Shown: positions 1-6,102 of the stretch, in pieces
Position numbering within the stretch: position 1 is the first letter of the stretch
Layout of the letters: every line of letters begins with the position of its first letter
From: Wolbachia pipientis
Lineage (GTDB): Bacteria; Pseudomonadota; Alphaproteobacteria; Rickettsiales; Anaplasmataceae
Direction of reading: 5' to 3'
Length of the DNA: 6,102 nt
Assembly (NCBI RefSeq): GCF_023661085.1
Contig: NZ_JAHDJT010000084.1
Span: 1 to 6,102, forward strand
Translations under genes and position numbers: made by a program
The notes under the pieces: model-generated
The model's database searches: none
What the model was told of the DNA's origin: nothing
Seen by the model: only the letters and a program-made list of their open reading frames with translations

Positions 1-54
1 GCTACCTCGGGGTTTTATTGTCTTTTTTCCCTATCTGGTAAATTTCTTAAATAT
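1..54 (+). repeat. Partial copy of an interspersed repeat (T-rich arm plus conserved 18-mer)
   Basis: This stretch ends in the 18-mer ggtaaatttcttaaatat (37-54). The same 18-mer occurs identically at 170-187 and, inverted, at 6016-6033. The T-rich sequence before it resembles the arm preceding the other two copies, but less closely than those two resemble each other. The copy starts at or before the window edge, so its full length is unknown. It lacks the palindromic 'ggatcccagt' half found in the longer copies. Confidence 0.7.
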
Positions 55-135
55 TATAGCTTAGACTAGTTGCGGTTAAAAGCAGCTAAATTGCAGCGTT
101 TAAGGCATAAAAACGCCAATACTGAAAATAAATAC

Positions 136-293
136 TGACCAGGGTTTCTTTCGCTTTTTTTTCTCATTTGGTAAATTTCTTAAATATTTGTTACCAAAGT
201 AGTATCCTGGATCCCAGTGTCGGGGCACTTGGATGACAAGAAGAGAGGCTACTGGGGTGACAAGAGGATGGGCTACTTGAATAACACCCTTCC
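136..293 (+). repeat. Composite interspersed repeat, left copy (inverted partner at 5940-6070)
   Basis: The copy consists of a T-rich arm (136-169), the conserved 18-mer (170-187), a short joint with 'aaagtag' (about 195-201), and a palindrome-like block that opens with ggatcccagt and closes with ggatgaca (about 208-237). A region up to about 293 ending 'aataacaccc' follows. The reverse complement of 5940-6070 aligns with the arm, 18-mer, joint and block almost without gaps. The left copy seems to carry an extra internal duplication around 245-285 (two 'ggctact' units). Palindromic elements with this kind of ggatccc/ggatgac core are common between genes in Rickettsiales. Confidence 0.75.
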
Positions 294-363
294 AGTAGTC
301 TGCACCACTTTGGCAAAGGTAGGTAATAAATCTTATTTACTCGATGTATGCCGCTATTTCCTT

Positions 364-515
364 GCGAACTTTTGTTTATAGTAGCTTTGCTATTCGCTTA
401 AACTAGCTATATTAACTTACTTTCACCAAATTTATATACGAATCAATGTACTTAACTTTGTTGCAAAAATTTCGAGCTTATATTTTCACAACCCTATTTT
501 TACGCAACTTGTTCT
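364..515 (+). repeat. Direct repeat, left copy, upstream of the ankyrin-AAA gene
   Basis: The block matches 2842-2992 in the same orientation. The first 17 bases (364-380) are identical to 2842-2858. Then comes a divergent insert of nearly equal length (24 versus 23 bases), and then 405-493 matches 2882-2970 with about six mismatches in 89 bases by eye. Similarity fades after about 515. The divergent insert can form a small hairpin in both copies (TAGC-TTT-GCTA here). Read on the minus strand, this copy contains the same C-terminal peptide end as the small ORF at 2929-3066, but with two stop codons just before it, so it is a decayed relic. Confidence 0.8.
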
Positions 516-640
516 CACAAAGGTACGTACTTTTTGCGCTTTTGGTAAAAGTCAATACTTAAAATTTTTGTGACGCTAATTTGTAGTAAGTTTCTGTTGA
601 CTTGAGAAAAAATAAAAATCTTTATTTCTTTTTCAGAATA

Positions 641-649
641 TGTTATAAA
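641..649 (+). promoter_or_regulatory. Probable extended -10 promoter element of the ankyrin-AAA gene
   Basis: TG (641-642), one base, then TATAAA (644-649) fits an extended -10 element, which can work with a poor -35 box. The T-rich stretch at 621-630 lies where the -35 would be and is not a good match. A start point near 655-657 would give a leader of about 25 bases to the ATG at 681. TTGACT at 597-602 is too far away to pair with it. Inferred from sequence alone. Confidence 0.4.
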
Positions 650-670
650 TTAACTGTGGTTTATTTAATT

Positions 671-676
671 GGAAAG
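671..676 (+). promoter_or_regulatory. Ribosome binding site that decides the ATG start at 681
   Basis: GGAAAG lies four bases before the ATG at 681. An in-frame TTG at 669 would also open the frame, preceded directly by a TAA at 666-668, but it overlaps this Shine-Dalgarno sequence and has no binding site of its own. The ATG is therefore the better start. Confidence 0.6.
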
Positions 677-680
677 ATTT

Positions 681-2603
681 ATGTCTGGTGAGGTATCATT
701 AGCACAAGTGTTAGCTTCAGTAAGTAAGGAAAATGACTTAAGTAGGCTTAATGTAGTTGATAAAATAAAAGGTGAGCTAAAAAAGAAAAGTGAAGTTGCA
801 TATCAAAAGTGGGAAGAGAATCAATTTAACATAAATCATCTGTTTACCGTAAAAGAGGGTTACCCTAATAAAAGGAACACAAAAGTTACTTTATTGTACA
901 TAGCTACCGCAATTTGCGCTACAAATTTAGTAAAGGCTTTATTAGGAGTAGAAAAAATCGATGTTGATAAAGGAATTTATTCTTATATCGCTTCTGAGCT
1001 TACCCCTTTACAGCTAGCTGCTATGGAGGGTTATAAGGAAATAGCGGAATTTCTAATAAGCAAAGGGGCAAATATTAATTGTGGTTACGATACCCCTTTA
1101 CGTTTAGCTGTTCAAAGCGCTCATACTGAGCTAGTAAAGCTTTTGATAAAAGAAGAAACACATATCGACAAAAGAGATATAGATATTCTCTTAGATAAAG
1201 CTCCTACAAAAAAACGTACCGAGGTAGCAGATTGTATAGTAAAGTTTTTCTTAGATATGGAAAAAGGTACTGATATAATAGATGGTGAAGGAAATAATCT
1301 TTTGCACTATGCTGCTGATAGTTGTAGTGAGGAAGTAATACTAACTTTGATAGGAAAGAATGTTGATCCTTGGTCAAAGAATCATAGGGGCCAAACTCCA
1401 GTAGAGATTTATACATCTAAATACCCAAATGGATCTGGATACTTAAAGAAGCTGGAAAAAGCAATCAGTAGAAGTAATATCGCTTTTCACTTAATGATAA
1501 CACTGGGTGCTACAGTAGTAATAATAACAACTTTTGTGACTGATATGAAAGTACCTGGTATAACTGCGACCACTATAGTTGCGCCAGATATATTATATGC
1601 AATAGGTGCGGCTGTGCTTGTGTTCGCACTCGCATTTATAGTTAGGTATATTACATACAAAGTGTGTGAACCTAGTGCTAAAATAGATGATACCAAAGAA
1701 ATGCAAGGCTTGAGTATAACAAATACTGAGGGAGAAAACAAAGAAAAATCAGCTAATTCGGTAAAATTAACTCAAAGAAATAGATTCGTTATAAAGAAGA
1801 AGAGGAAGGATTTGTTTGATAACCAGTATGAGCAAGAAGTAAAAGACTTAATAAAAGTAGTTGACCAAGATGAAAAAATAACATTTAACGATATTGTAAT
1901 CAGAGACGAGTTAAAGGAAGAGTTAAAAGTAATATGCAATAACATACCAGAAAAAACAAAGAAGAAAATGGAACTGTTGCAGTATGAGCCACCATCAGGC
2001 TACATTTTTGATGGCCCTCCTGGAACTGGTAAAACTCTTCTTGCTCGTGCAATTGCAGGTGAAACTGATAAATCGTTTATAAGTATTTCAGGTTCTGAAC
2101 TCGTTGGAAAATATGCAAGCTATGGTGTATATCATGTACGTGACCTTTTTACAAAAGCGAAAAAAAATGCTCCTTGCGTAATTTTTATAGATGAAATAGA
2201 TGCTATTGGCGGAGAGCGTTCTTCTGGCAATAACAGTACAAGTAAAGATCAAAATGCGACTCTGGGTCAATTATTATTCGAGATGGATGGATTCAAAAAA
2301 AATAAGGATATAGTAGTAATTGCTGCAACTAATCGTATAGAAACTTTAGATAGCGCATTACTCAGACCTGGCCGCCTCTCTAAAAAAATTCATATTCCTT
2401 TACCAGATAAGGGTTTACGTGAGGAAATATTAAAATTTTATATAAAAGATTTAAAAGTAGAAAAGAAAGAGTTAGATTTTAAAGATCTTGCAGACAAAAC
2501 CGATGGTTTTTCTGGAGCTGATATTAGTTATTTGGTGAACGAAGCAAAGTTTCATGCCATACGCCGAACTGAAGGTACAGATGATATAGATCTTACTATG
2601 TAA
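681..2603 (+). CDS. Ankyrin-repeat, membrane-anchored FtsH-like AAA+ ATPase without a peptidase domain (probably truncated)
   Basis: The 640-residue product (numbered from the ATG) has three parts. Residues about 70-240 contain ankyrin-type repeats: a degenerate one from 70, clearer ones at 106-134 (TPLQLAAMEGY) and 135-164 (TPLRLAV), and more near 201-245 (NLLHYAA, GQTPVEIY). Two hydrophobic helices follow (about 267-289 and 301-324) with only a short loop, which would put both ends in the cytoplasm. After a charged linker comes an AAA+ module like that of FtsH: TFNDIVIRDELKEEL start, Walker A GPPGTGKT (445-452), pore loop around KYASYG (477-482), Walker B VIFIDEID (500-507), sensor-1 AATNR (Asn551), arginine fingers Arg562 and Arg565 in LLRPGR, and GFSGAD (609-614). 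All catalytic residues for ATP hydrolysis are present. FtsH itself continues into a zinc M41 protease, which is absent here. The likely role is a membrane-tethered unfoldase, or a secreted effector, with ankyrin repeats binding a partner; this is inference. The frame ends at a TAA inside the conserved lid motif. Confidence 0.88.
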   Translation: MSGEVSLAQVLASVSKENDLSRLNVVDKIKGELKKKSEVAYQKWEENQFNINHLFTVKEGYPNKRNTKVTLLYIATAICATNLVKALLGVEKIDVDKGIYSYIASELTPLQLAAMEGYKEIAEFLISKGANINCGYDTPLRLAVQSAHTELVKLLIKEETHIDKRDIDILLDKAPTKKRTEVADCIVKFFLDMEKGTDIIDGEGNNLLHYAADSCSEEVILTLIGKNVDPWSKNHRGQTPVEIYTSKYPNGSGYLKKLEKAISRSNIAFHLMITLGATVVIITTFVTDMKVPGITATTIVAPDILYAIGAAVLVFALAFIVRYITYKVCEPSAKIDDTKEMQGLSITNTEGENKEKSANSVKLTQRNRFVIKKKRKDLFDNQYEQEVKDLIKVVDQDEKITFNDIVIRDELKEELKVICNNIPEKTKKKMELLQYEPPSGYIFDGPPGTGKTLLARAIAGETDKSFISISGSELVGKYASYGVYHVRDLFTKAKKNAPCVIFIDEIDAIGGERSSGNNSTSKDQNATLGQLLFEMDGFKKNKDIVVIAATNRIETLDSALLRPGRLSKKIHIPLPDKGLREEILKFYIKDLKVEKKELDFKDLADKTDGFSGADISYLVNEAKFHAIRRTEGTDDIDLTM

Positions 2604-2747
2604 GATTTTACAACTGCACTTGAAAATCTGAGAAGTGAATTCCGAAAGTTTGAAAATAATCAAGCAAGTAGTGAAATGGATAACTGTACTCTTTCACATA
2701 TGACTTGTAGTCAAGGCCAAACTAGAAATTTTACACAACACCATTGA
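2604..2747 (+). pseudogene. In-frame C-terminal remainder of the ankyrin-AAA gene beyond a premature TAA
   Basis: After the TAA at 2601-2603 the same frame stays open for 47 codons to a TGA at 2745-2747. The join reads DLTM-stop-DFTTALENL. FtsH-type lids end in a motif of the form (I/V)TM-x-DF-x-x-AL (E. coli FtsH has VSMVEFEKA), so the stop sits exactly where one residue of that motif belongs. One base change from GAA, CAA or AAA would create it. The remainder continues the final lid helix and then becomes polar, with no further domain recognised. The unbroken protein would have about 688 residues. No start codon with a ribosome binding site is seen, so it is unlikely to be made separately. 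Confidence 0.75.
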
Positions 2748-2928
2748 GGAAAATGAATTGATACTCATAGCTAACCGAAGTAAAGGGAGTGCTAAATACG
2801 CACCAAGTTTAAGATTGCAAGCAGGATACCGCTGAACCTGCGCGAACTTTTGTTTATAATAATTTTATACAACACAAAATCAGCTATATTAGCCTGCTTT
2901 CACCAAATTTATATACGAACCAATTTAC
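2748..2928. other. Non-coding stretch between the ankyrin-AAA gene and the small minus-strand ORF
   Basis: No gene is apparent. It holds a weak inverted pair GTGC/GCAC (2789-2803) without a T-run, another pair GCAGG/CCTGC (2821-2841), and the first part of the right-hand direct repeat. No convincing terminator for the upstream gene was found. Confidence 0.5.
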
Positions 2929-2992
2929 TTAGCTTTGTTGCAAAAATTTCGAGCTTATATTTTCACAACCTTGTTTTTGCCAAACAAGCTCT
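2842..2992 (+). repeat. Direct repeat, right copy, downstream of the ankyrin-AAA gene
   Basis: This is the same-orientation partner of 364-515, about 2.48 kb downstream. The best conserved part is 2882-2970. Weaker similarity may reach back to about 2827 (ccgct...gcgaac). The copy contains the 3' end of the minus-strand ORF at 2929-3066 in an intact frame, while the left copy is interrupted by stops. Recombination between the copies would remove the whole ankyrin-AAA gene and leave one repeat. Confidence 0.8.
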
Positions 2993-3066
2993 CTATCTCC
3001 CCTCTTATTCCATATTTTTTTTAATTCTAACTTGCATTTTCCTATTGCTTTACTTTTTCCTGCCAT
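2929..3066 (-). CDS. Small hypothetical basic protein, 45 residues
   Basis: This minus-strand frame starts with ATG at 3066-3064 and ends with TAA at 2931-2929. A good Shine-Dalgarno AAGGA (3075-3071) lies four bases before the ATG, better placed than that of any competing frame here. The product is rich in lysine near its start (MAGKSKAIGKCK), then has an amphipathic, charged middle and ends GCENISSKFLQQS. No signal peptide, membrane segment or known domain is visible. The last 14 or so codons lie in the direct repeat, and the left repeat copy has the same peptide end behind two stop codons. It may be a real small protein, a fragment of a longer dispersed gene family, or a chance frame in a repeat. 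It is divergent from clpB. Confidence 0.4.
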   Translation of the reverse strand: MAGKSKAIGKCKLELKKIWNKRGDRELVWQKQGCENISSKFLQQS

Positions 3067-3070
3067 AAAA

Positions 3071-3075
3071 TCCTT
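3071..3075 (-). promoter_or_regulatory. Ribosome binding site of the small minus-strand ORF
   Basis: AAGGA on the minus strand, four T residues, then ATG. This supports translation of the 45-residue frame and argues against the overlapping plus-strand frame from 2850, which opens with a TTG lacking any such site. Confidence 0.4.
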
Positions 3076-3189
3076 GTTCTAGCCTCAATTGTTTATAGTT
3101 TTTACTATTTGTCTATCTATTAGTGAAGATTGGTATTATACTACTACCTCTACAACATGAATTTTTGCCTGGCGACGAACGACTCCTAG

Positions 3190-3217
3190 CTTGAAATTAA
3201 GAAAGCAGTTGCTATAT
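3190..3217 (+). promoter_or_regulatory. Heat-shock (sigma-32/RpoH-type) promoter of clpB
   Basis: CTTGAAA (3190-3196) is a perfect match to the RpoH -35 consensus. After 14 bases comes GCTATAT (3211-3217), which matches the alphaproteobacterial -10 form CYTATNT except for its first base. Counted from CTTG the spacer is 17 bases, the usual value. Transcription would start near 3224, giving a leader of about 24 bases. No clear Shine-Dalgarno precedes the clpB ATG. clpB is a standard RpoH target in proteobacteria, so this promoter fits. Confidence 0.65.
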
Positions 3218-3247
3218 ATATCGACAAATACAAGTTAAACTTATATT

Positions 3248-5809
3248 ATGGACTTAAATAAATTTACCGAAAAAGCAAAAAGCCTAATTCAAAGTGCCCA
3301 AATGAAAGCATTGGGAGTTGGGCATCAGATTTTCATGCCTGAGCATTTACTAAAGGTGATGCTTGAAGATGAATCAGGTTTAGTCCAGGACTTGATAGGC
3401 GCTTGTGGTGGAAATATGCAGAATATTTCCGATGCTGTGGATGGTGCAATAAAAAAGTTTCCAGTAGTTGAAGGTCCGGGCAGTAGTAGCCTCCAACTTT
3501 CAAGAGAGGTTGCAAAAGTCTTTGAAGATTCAATTGGTATTGCAAGGAGAAATAAAGACTCATTTGTTACCGTTGAGCGTTTATTGCAGGGTCTTGCTGC
3601 ACAGAAAGATGATACTGTGGGTAGAATTTTAATGGAAAATGGTGTGACTCCACAAAAGTTGAACTCAGTTATTGCAGAAATGAGAAAGGGCAACAATGCG
3701 GACTCGCCAAATAGCGAAGAAAAACTAAATGCAGCAAAGAGATATACAAAAGATATTACAGAGCTTGCTATGCAAGGAAAGCTTGATCCTGTAATTGGTC
3801 GTGATGAGGAGATAAGAAGAACCATGCAGGTGTCACTGAGGCGAACAAAGAATAATCCAGTGCTGATAGGTGAACCGGGTGTTGGAAAGACTGCGATAGT
3901 TGAGGGGCTTGCAAATAGAATCGTTGCAAACGACGTGCCGCTTGGTTTGCGTGATGCAAAAGTTTTAGCCCTGGATCTTGGTGCGTTGATTGCTGGAACA
4001 AAATTCAGGGGAGAGTTTGAAGAAAGGCTAAAAGCGGTTATTAATGAGATTTCAAAAGCAGAGGGAAAAATTATACTATTTATCGATGAATTACACACTT
4101 TAGTTGGAGCAGGAGCAACAAGTGGTGCAATGGACGCTTCAAATTTGCTAAAGCCTGCTCTTGCACGTGGAGAAATTCGCTGTATAGGAGCCACAACTTT
4201 GGATGAATATCGCGAACATATAGAAAAAGATCCTGCACTTGCAAGGCGTTTCCAGCCTGTGTTTATTTCTCAACCAACTGAAACTGATACTATTTCAATA
4301 CTGAGGGGTCTAAAGGAAAGATATGAAGTACATCACGGCATTAGGATTACAGATGGCGCAATAATTGCTGCTGCAACACTATCCAATAGGTATATAACAG
4401 ACAGGTTTTTACCTGATAAAGCGATTGATCTAATTGATGAAGCGGCAAGTAGGGTGAGAATTGAAATGGATAGTAAACCCGAGGTTATTGATGAACTTGA
4501 GAGAAAGATCATACAACTAAAAATTGAGTCAGAGGCTCTAAAAAAAGAACGTGATGAAAACTCCAAACAGCGTTTAAAGAGGATAAACGATGAAATCGAA
4601 AACCTAAACAGTAAGTTTGCTGACTTAAATAGTAAATGGCAGATGGAAAAGAATAAAATAGCTAGAATACAAGAAACAGCAGAAAAATTAGATAACGCTA
4701 GAAAAGAACTAGAATTAGCTCAGCGCAGTGGAGATTTAGGGAAAGCGGGAGAATTAATGTATGGTGTGATTCCTCAGCTTGAAAATGAATTAAAAAATCA
4801 GGAGAAAGTCACTGATAGCTTCCTAAAGAAAGAAGTTACTGAGAATGACATTGCAAATATTGTTTCAAAGTGGACAGGAATTCCAGTTGATAACATGATG
4901 CACAGTGAAAAAGAAAAGCTCCTTAACATGGAGAATGAAATAGGAAAAAGGGTGATAGGACAAAAGGATGCGATAGAAGCAATAAGTAACGCAGTTAGGC
5001 GCTCTCGTTCTGGTGTGCAAGACACTAATCGGCCCTTTGGTTCATTTTTATTCTTGGGCCCAACCGGAGTTGGAAAAACGGAACTTGCGAAAGCCCTTGC
5101 TGAATTCCTGTTCGATGATCAATCAGCACTTCTGCGTTTTGACATGTCAGAGTACATGGAAAAACACTCTGTTTCAAAACTAATTGGTGCACCTCCTGGA
5201 TATCTTGGCTATGAGCAAGGCGGCAGGTTGACTGAGGCAGTAAGAAGAAGGCCATATCAGGTAATTTTATTTGATGAGATAGAAAAAGCAAATCCAGATA
5301 TATTCAATCTATTACTGCAGATTTTGGATGAAGGCAGACTTACCGATAGCCATGGCAAATTAATTGATTTTCGCAATACCATATTAATTTTAACTTCTAA
5401 TCTTGGTGCTGAGATAATGCTAAAGGGAGCTGCTGACTCTGTAAAAAGCGAAGTGATGCAAATAGTTAAATCTGCATTTCGTCCGGAATTTCTAAATAGA
5501 CTGGATGAGATTATTATATTCCACAGTTTAACCAAGGATGACATTTATAAAATTATAGATGTCCAGTTTTCTTATTTACAAAAAACACTTGCTAAGCGCA
5601 AATTAAGTATAAATTTGTCAGAGGAAGCTAAGAAACTAATGGCGCAAGCTGGCTATGATCCTGAGTATGGAGCAAGACCGCTAAAAAGAGTAATACAGGA
5701 GTGTATTCAAAATAATCTAGCTAAGTTAGTTTTATCGGGAGAAGTAACAGAAGGTGATGAGCTAATAGTGTACGCTCTTGGTAATGAAATCTTAGTTAAA
5801 AAGGGTTAA
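3248..5809 (+). CDS. clpB: ClpB, ATP-dependent protein disaggregase (Hsp100)
   Basis: The 853-residue product has the normal length for ClpB and every family domain. In the cytoplasm ClpB hexamers pull aggregated proteins through a central pore and hand them on for refolding with DnaK, DnaJ and GrpE. Domains in order: N-terminal substrate domain with two Clp repeats (about 1-145); first ATPase domain with Walker A GEPGVGKT (208-215), pore loop [10 protein letters not shown] (Phe253) and Walker B LFIDEL (Asp280, Glu281); coiled-coil middle domain (about 411-520) that docks DnaK; second ATPase domain with Walker A GPTGVGKT (604-611), pore loop GYLGYE (Tyr652), Walker B LFDEIE (Asp676, Glu677) and sensor-2 YGARPLKR (Arg810). 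The middle domain separates it from ClpA and ClpC, and no ClpP-binding IGF/IGL loop is apparent. The start gives the family-typical [10 protein letters not shown]. First-domain pore loops usually have Tyr where Phe253 stands, a conservative change. It has its own heat-shock promoter and appears to be transcribed alone. Confidence 0.97.
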   Translation: MDLNKFTEKAKSLIQSAQMKALGVGHQIFMPEHLLKVMLEDESGLVQDLIGACGGNMQNISDAVDGAIKKFPVVEGPGSSSLQLSREVAKVFEDSIGIARRNKDSFVTVERLLQGLAAQKDDTVGRILMENGVTPQKLNSVIAEMRKGNNADSPNSEEKLNAAKRYTKDITELAMQGKLDPVIGRDEEIRRTMQVSLRRTKNNPVLIGEPGVGKTAIVEGLANRIVANDVPLGLRDAKVLALDLGALIAGTKFRGEFEERLKAVINEISKAEGKIILFIDELHTLVGAGATSGAMDASNLLKPALARGEIRCIGATTLDEYREHIEKDPALARRFQPVFISQPTETDTISILRGLKERYEVHHGIRITDGAIIAAATLSNRYITDRFLPDKAIDLIDEAASRVRIEMDSKPEVIDELERKIIQLKIESEALKKERDENSKQRLKRINDEIENLNSKFADLNSKWQMEKNKIARIQETAEKLDNARKELELAQRSGDLGKAGELMYGVIPQLENELKNQEKVTDSFLKKEVTENDIANIVSKWTGIPVDNMMHSEKEKLLNMENEIGKRVIGQKDAIEAISNAVRRSRSGVQDTNRPFGSFLFLGPTGVGKTELAKALAEFLFDDQSALLRFDMSEYMEKHSVSKLIGAPPGYLGYEQGGRLTEAVRRRPYQVILFDEIEKANPDIFNLLLQILDEGRLTDSHGKLIDFRNTILILTSNLGAEIMLKGAADSVKSEVMQIVKSAFRPEFLNRLDEIIIFHSLTKDDIYKIIDVQFSYLQKTLAKRKLSINLSEEAKKLMAQAGYDPEYGARPLKRVIQECIQNNLAKLVLSGEVTEGDELIVYALGNEILVKKG

Positions 5810-5939
5810 GTCCATTATGTATTTTTGTTGAAAAAAAGAGTTTATTAAATATTTTGTACCTGTTCAGCGGAATAGTAAAATGAGATTGACAAGATGCCAT
5901 AAAAAGGTAATCATATAGTAAAAATGAGTTTACAACAAA
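5810..5939. other. Short AT-rich spacer after clpB
   Basis: No gene or strong hairpin with a T-run was found, so the clpB terminator is not identified. A TTGACA at 5886-5891 has no well-spaced -10 box (TATAGT at 5914-5919 is 22 bases away). The nearby ATG at 5925 opens only about 19 codons. Confidence 0.45.
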
Positions 5940-6070
5940 CGGTGTTATCCCAGTATTCCTTCCCCTGTCATCCCAGCAGCTGATACTGGAATCCATGATG
6001 CTACTTTAGTCATAGATATTTAAGAAATTTACCAAGCGAGAAAAAAAGCAAAAGAAGCCCCGGTCGGTGG
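5940..6070 (-). repeat. Composite interspersed repeat, right copy in inverted orientation
   Basis: The reverse complement aligns with 136-293. In plus-strand order it has 'ggtgttatcccagtat', the block tgtcatccca...tggaatcc (about 5968-5993), the joint with 'ctacttt', the inverted 18-mer (6016-6033) and an A-rich arm ending near 6070. It lacks the extra internal duplication of the left copy. With that copy it forms a long-range inverted repeat around the two AAA+ genes. Confidence 0.75.
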
Positions 6071-6102
6071 CTAATTATTTATATGTACCTCAAATATCGG
6101 CG

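Larger units (their letters stand above)
1..680. other. Gene-free, repeat-filled intergenic region
   Basis: I see no credible coding region here. The stretch holds two copies of one repeat (1-54 and 136-293), a small inverted pair between them (GCGTTT at 96-101 and AAACGC at 111-116, nine-base loop), one copy of a second repeat (364-515) and a probable promoter just before the ankyrin-AAA gene. The short reading frames present are broken or derived from repeat sequence. No tRNA-like fold or transposase remnant was recognised. Sequence before base 1 is not visible, so the upstream neighbour is unknown. Confidence 0.65.

Noticed and set aside
669..680. TTG at 669 as the start of the ankyrin-AAA gene
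   Set aside because: The TTG overlaps the GGAAAG that is well placed for the ATG at 681, and it has no binding site of its own.
2789..2803. GTGC/GCAC hairpin as a terminator after the ankyrin-AAA gene
   Set aside because: The stem is only four pairs and no T-run follows.
2932..2948. 'ctttgttgcaaaaattt' as the end of an insertion sequence
   Set aside because: It loosely resembles some insertion-sequence ends, but no matching inverted end, target duplication or transposase is present.
2850..3068. 72-codon plus-strand frame with a hydrophobic end
   Set aside because: It opens with TTG inside the repeat, has no ribosome binding site, and overlaps a minus-strand frame with a better start signal. 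Its hydrophobicity comes from T-rich DNA.
3325..4194. 289-codon frame antisense to clpB
   Set aside because: It lies wholly within the clpB coding region on the other strand, is rich in Ser/Pro/Phe as expected for a codon shadow, and matches no family.
5886..5919. Promoter with TTGACA downstream of clpB
   Set aside because: The only reasonable -10 box is 22 bases away, and no gene follows within the window.
5796..5996. 66-codon minus-strand frame overlapping the end of clpB
   Set aside because: Its start and first third come from the palindromic repeat, and the rest is AT-rich spacer with no recognisable domain.

Overview
The window is AT-rich, with long gene-poor stretches full of short interspersed repeats. 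It carries a clpB gene and an ankyrin-repeat protein. Together with 'ggatcccagt...ggatgaca'-type palindromic intergenic repeats, this points to an obligate intracellular alphaproteobacterium of the Rickettsiales, most likely Wolbachia. The assignment rests on pattern recognition, not a database search.

Layout. Bases 1-293 hold repeat sequence: a short copy at 1-54 and a longer composite copy at 136-293. Bases 364-515 hold a second repeat family. From 681 to 2603 runs a plus-strand gene for a 640-residue protein with ankyrin repeats, two membrane helices and an FtsH-like AAA+ ATPase module, but no peptidase. Its frame stops at a TAA that falls inside the conserved last helix of the AAA lid and then stays open for 47 more codons (to 2747), so this copy looks freshly truncated by a nonsense mutation. 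Bases 2842-2992 are a second, same-orientation copy of the 364-515 repeat, so direct repeats flank the ankyrin-AAA gene. A 45-codon minus-strand ORF with a good ribosome binding site (2929-3066) ends inside that repeat. A heat-shock-type promoter (3190-3217) then precedes a complete clpB (3248-5809). After clpB there are about 130 bases with no recognisable feature, followed by an inverted copy of the 136-293 repeat (5940-6070).

How the genes relate. Both large genes encode AAA+ machines that remodel proteins. ClpB is the soluble, DnaK-assisted disaggregase and is probably heat-induced. The ankyrin protein looks like a membrane-anchored unfoldase with a protein-binding sensor. Nothing shows that they form an operon: 644 bases, a repeat and a divergent small ORF separate them. 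The ankyrin-AAA gene looks like an accessory unit placed, or left, between repeats beside a housekeeping gene. The points most worth following up are its architecture, the in-frame stop and the flanking repeats.
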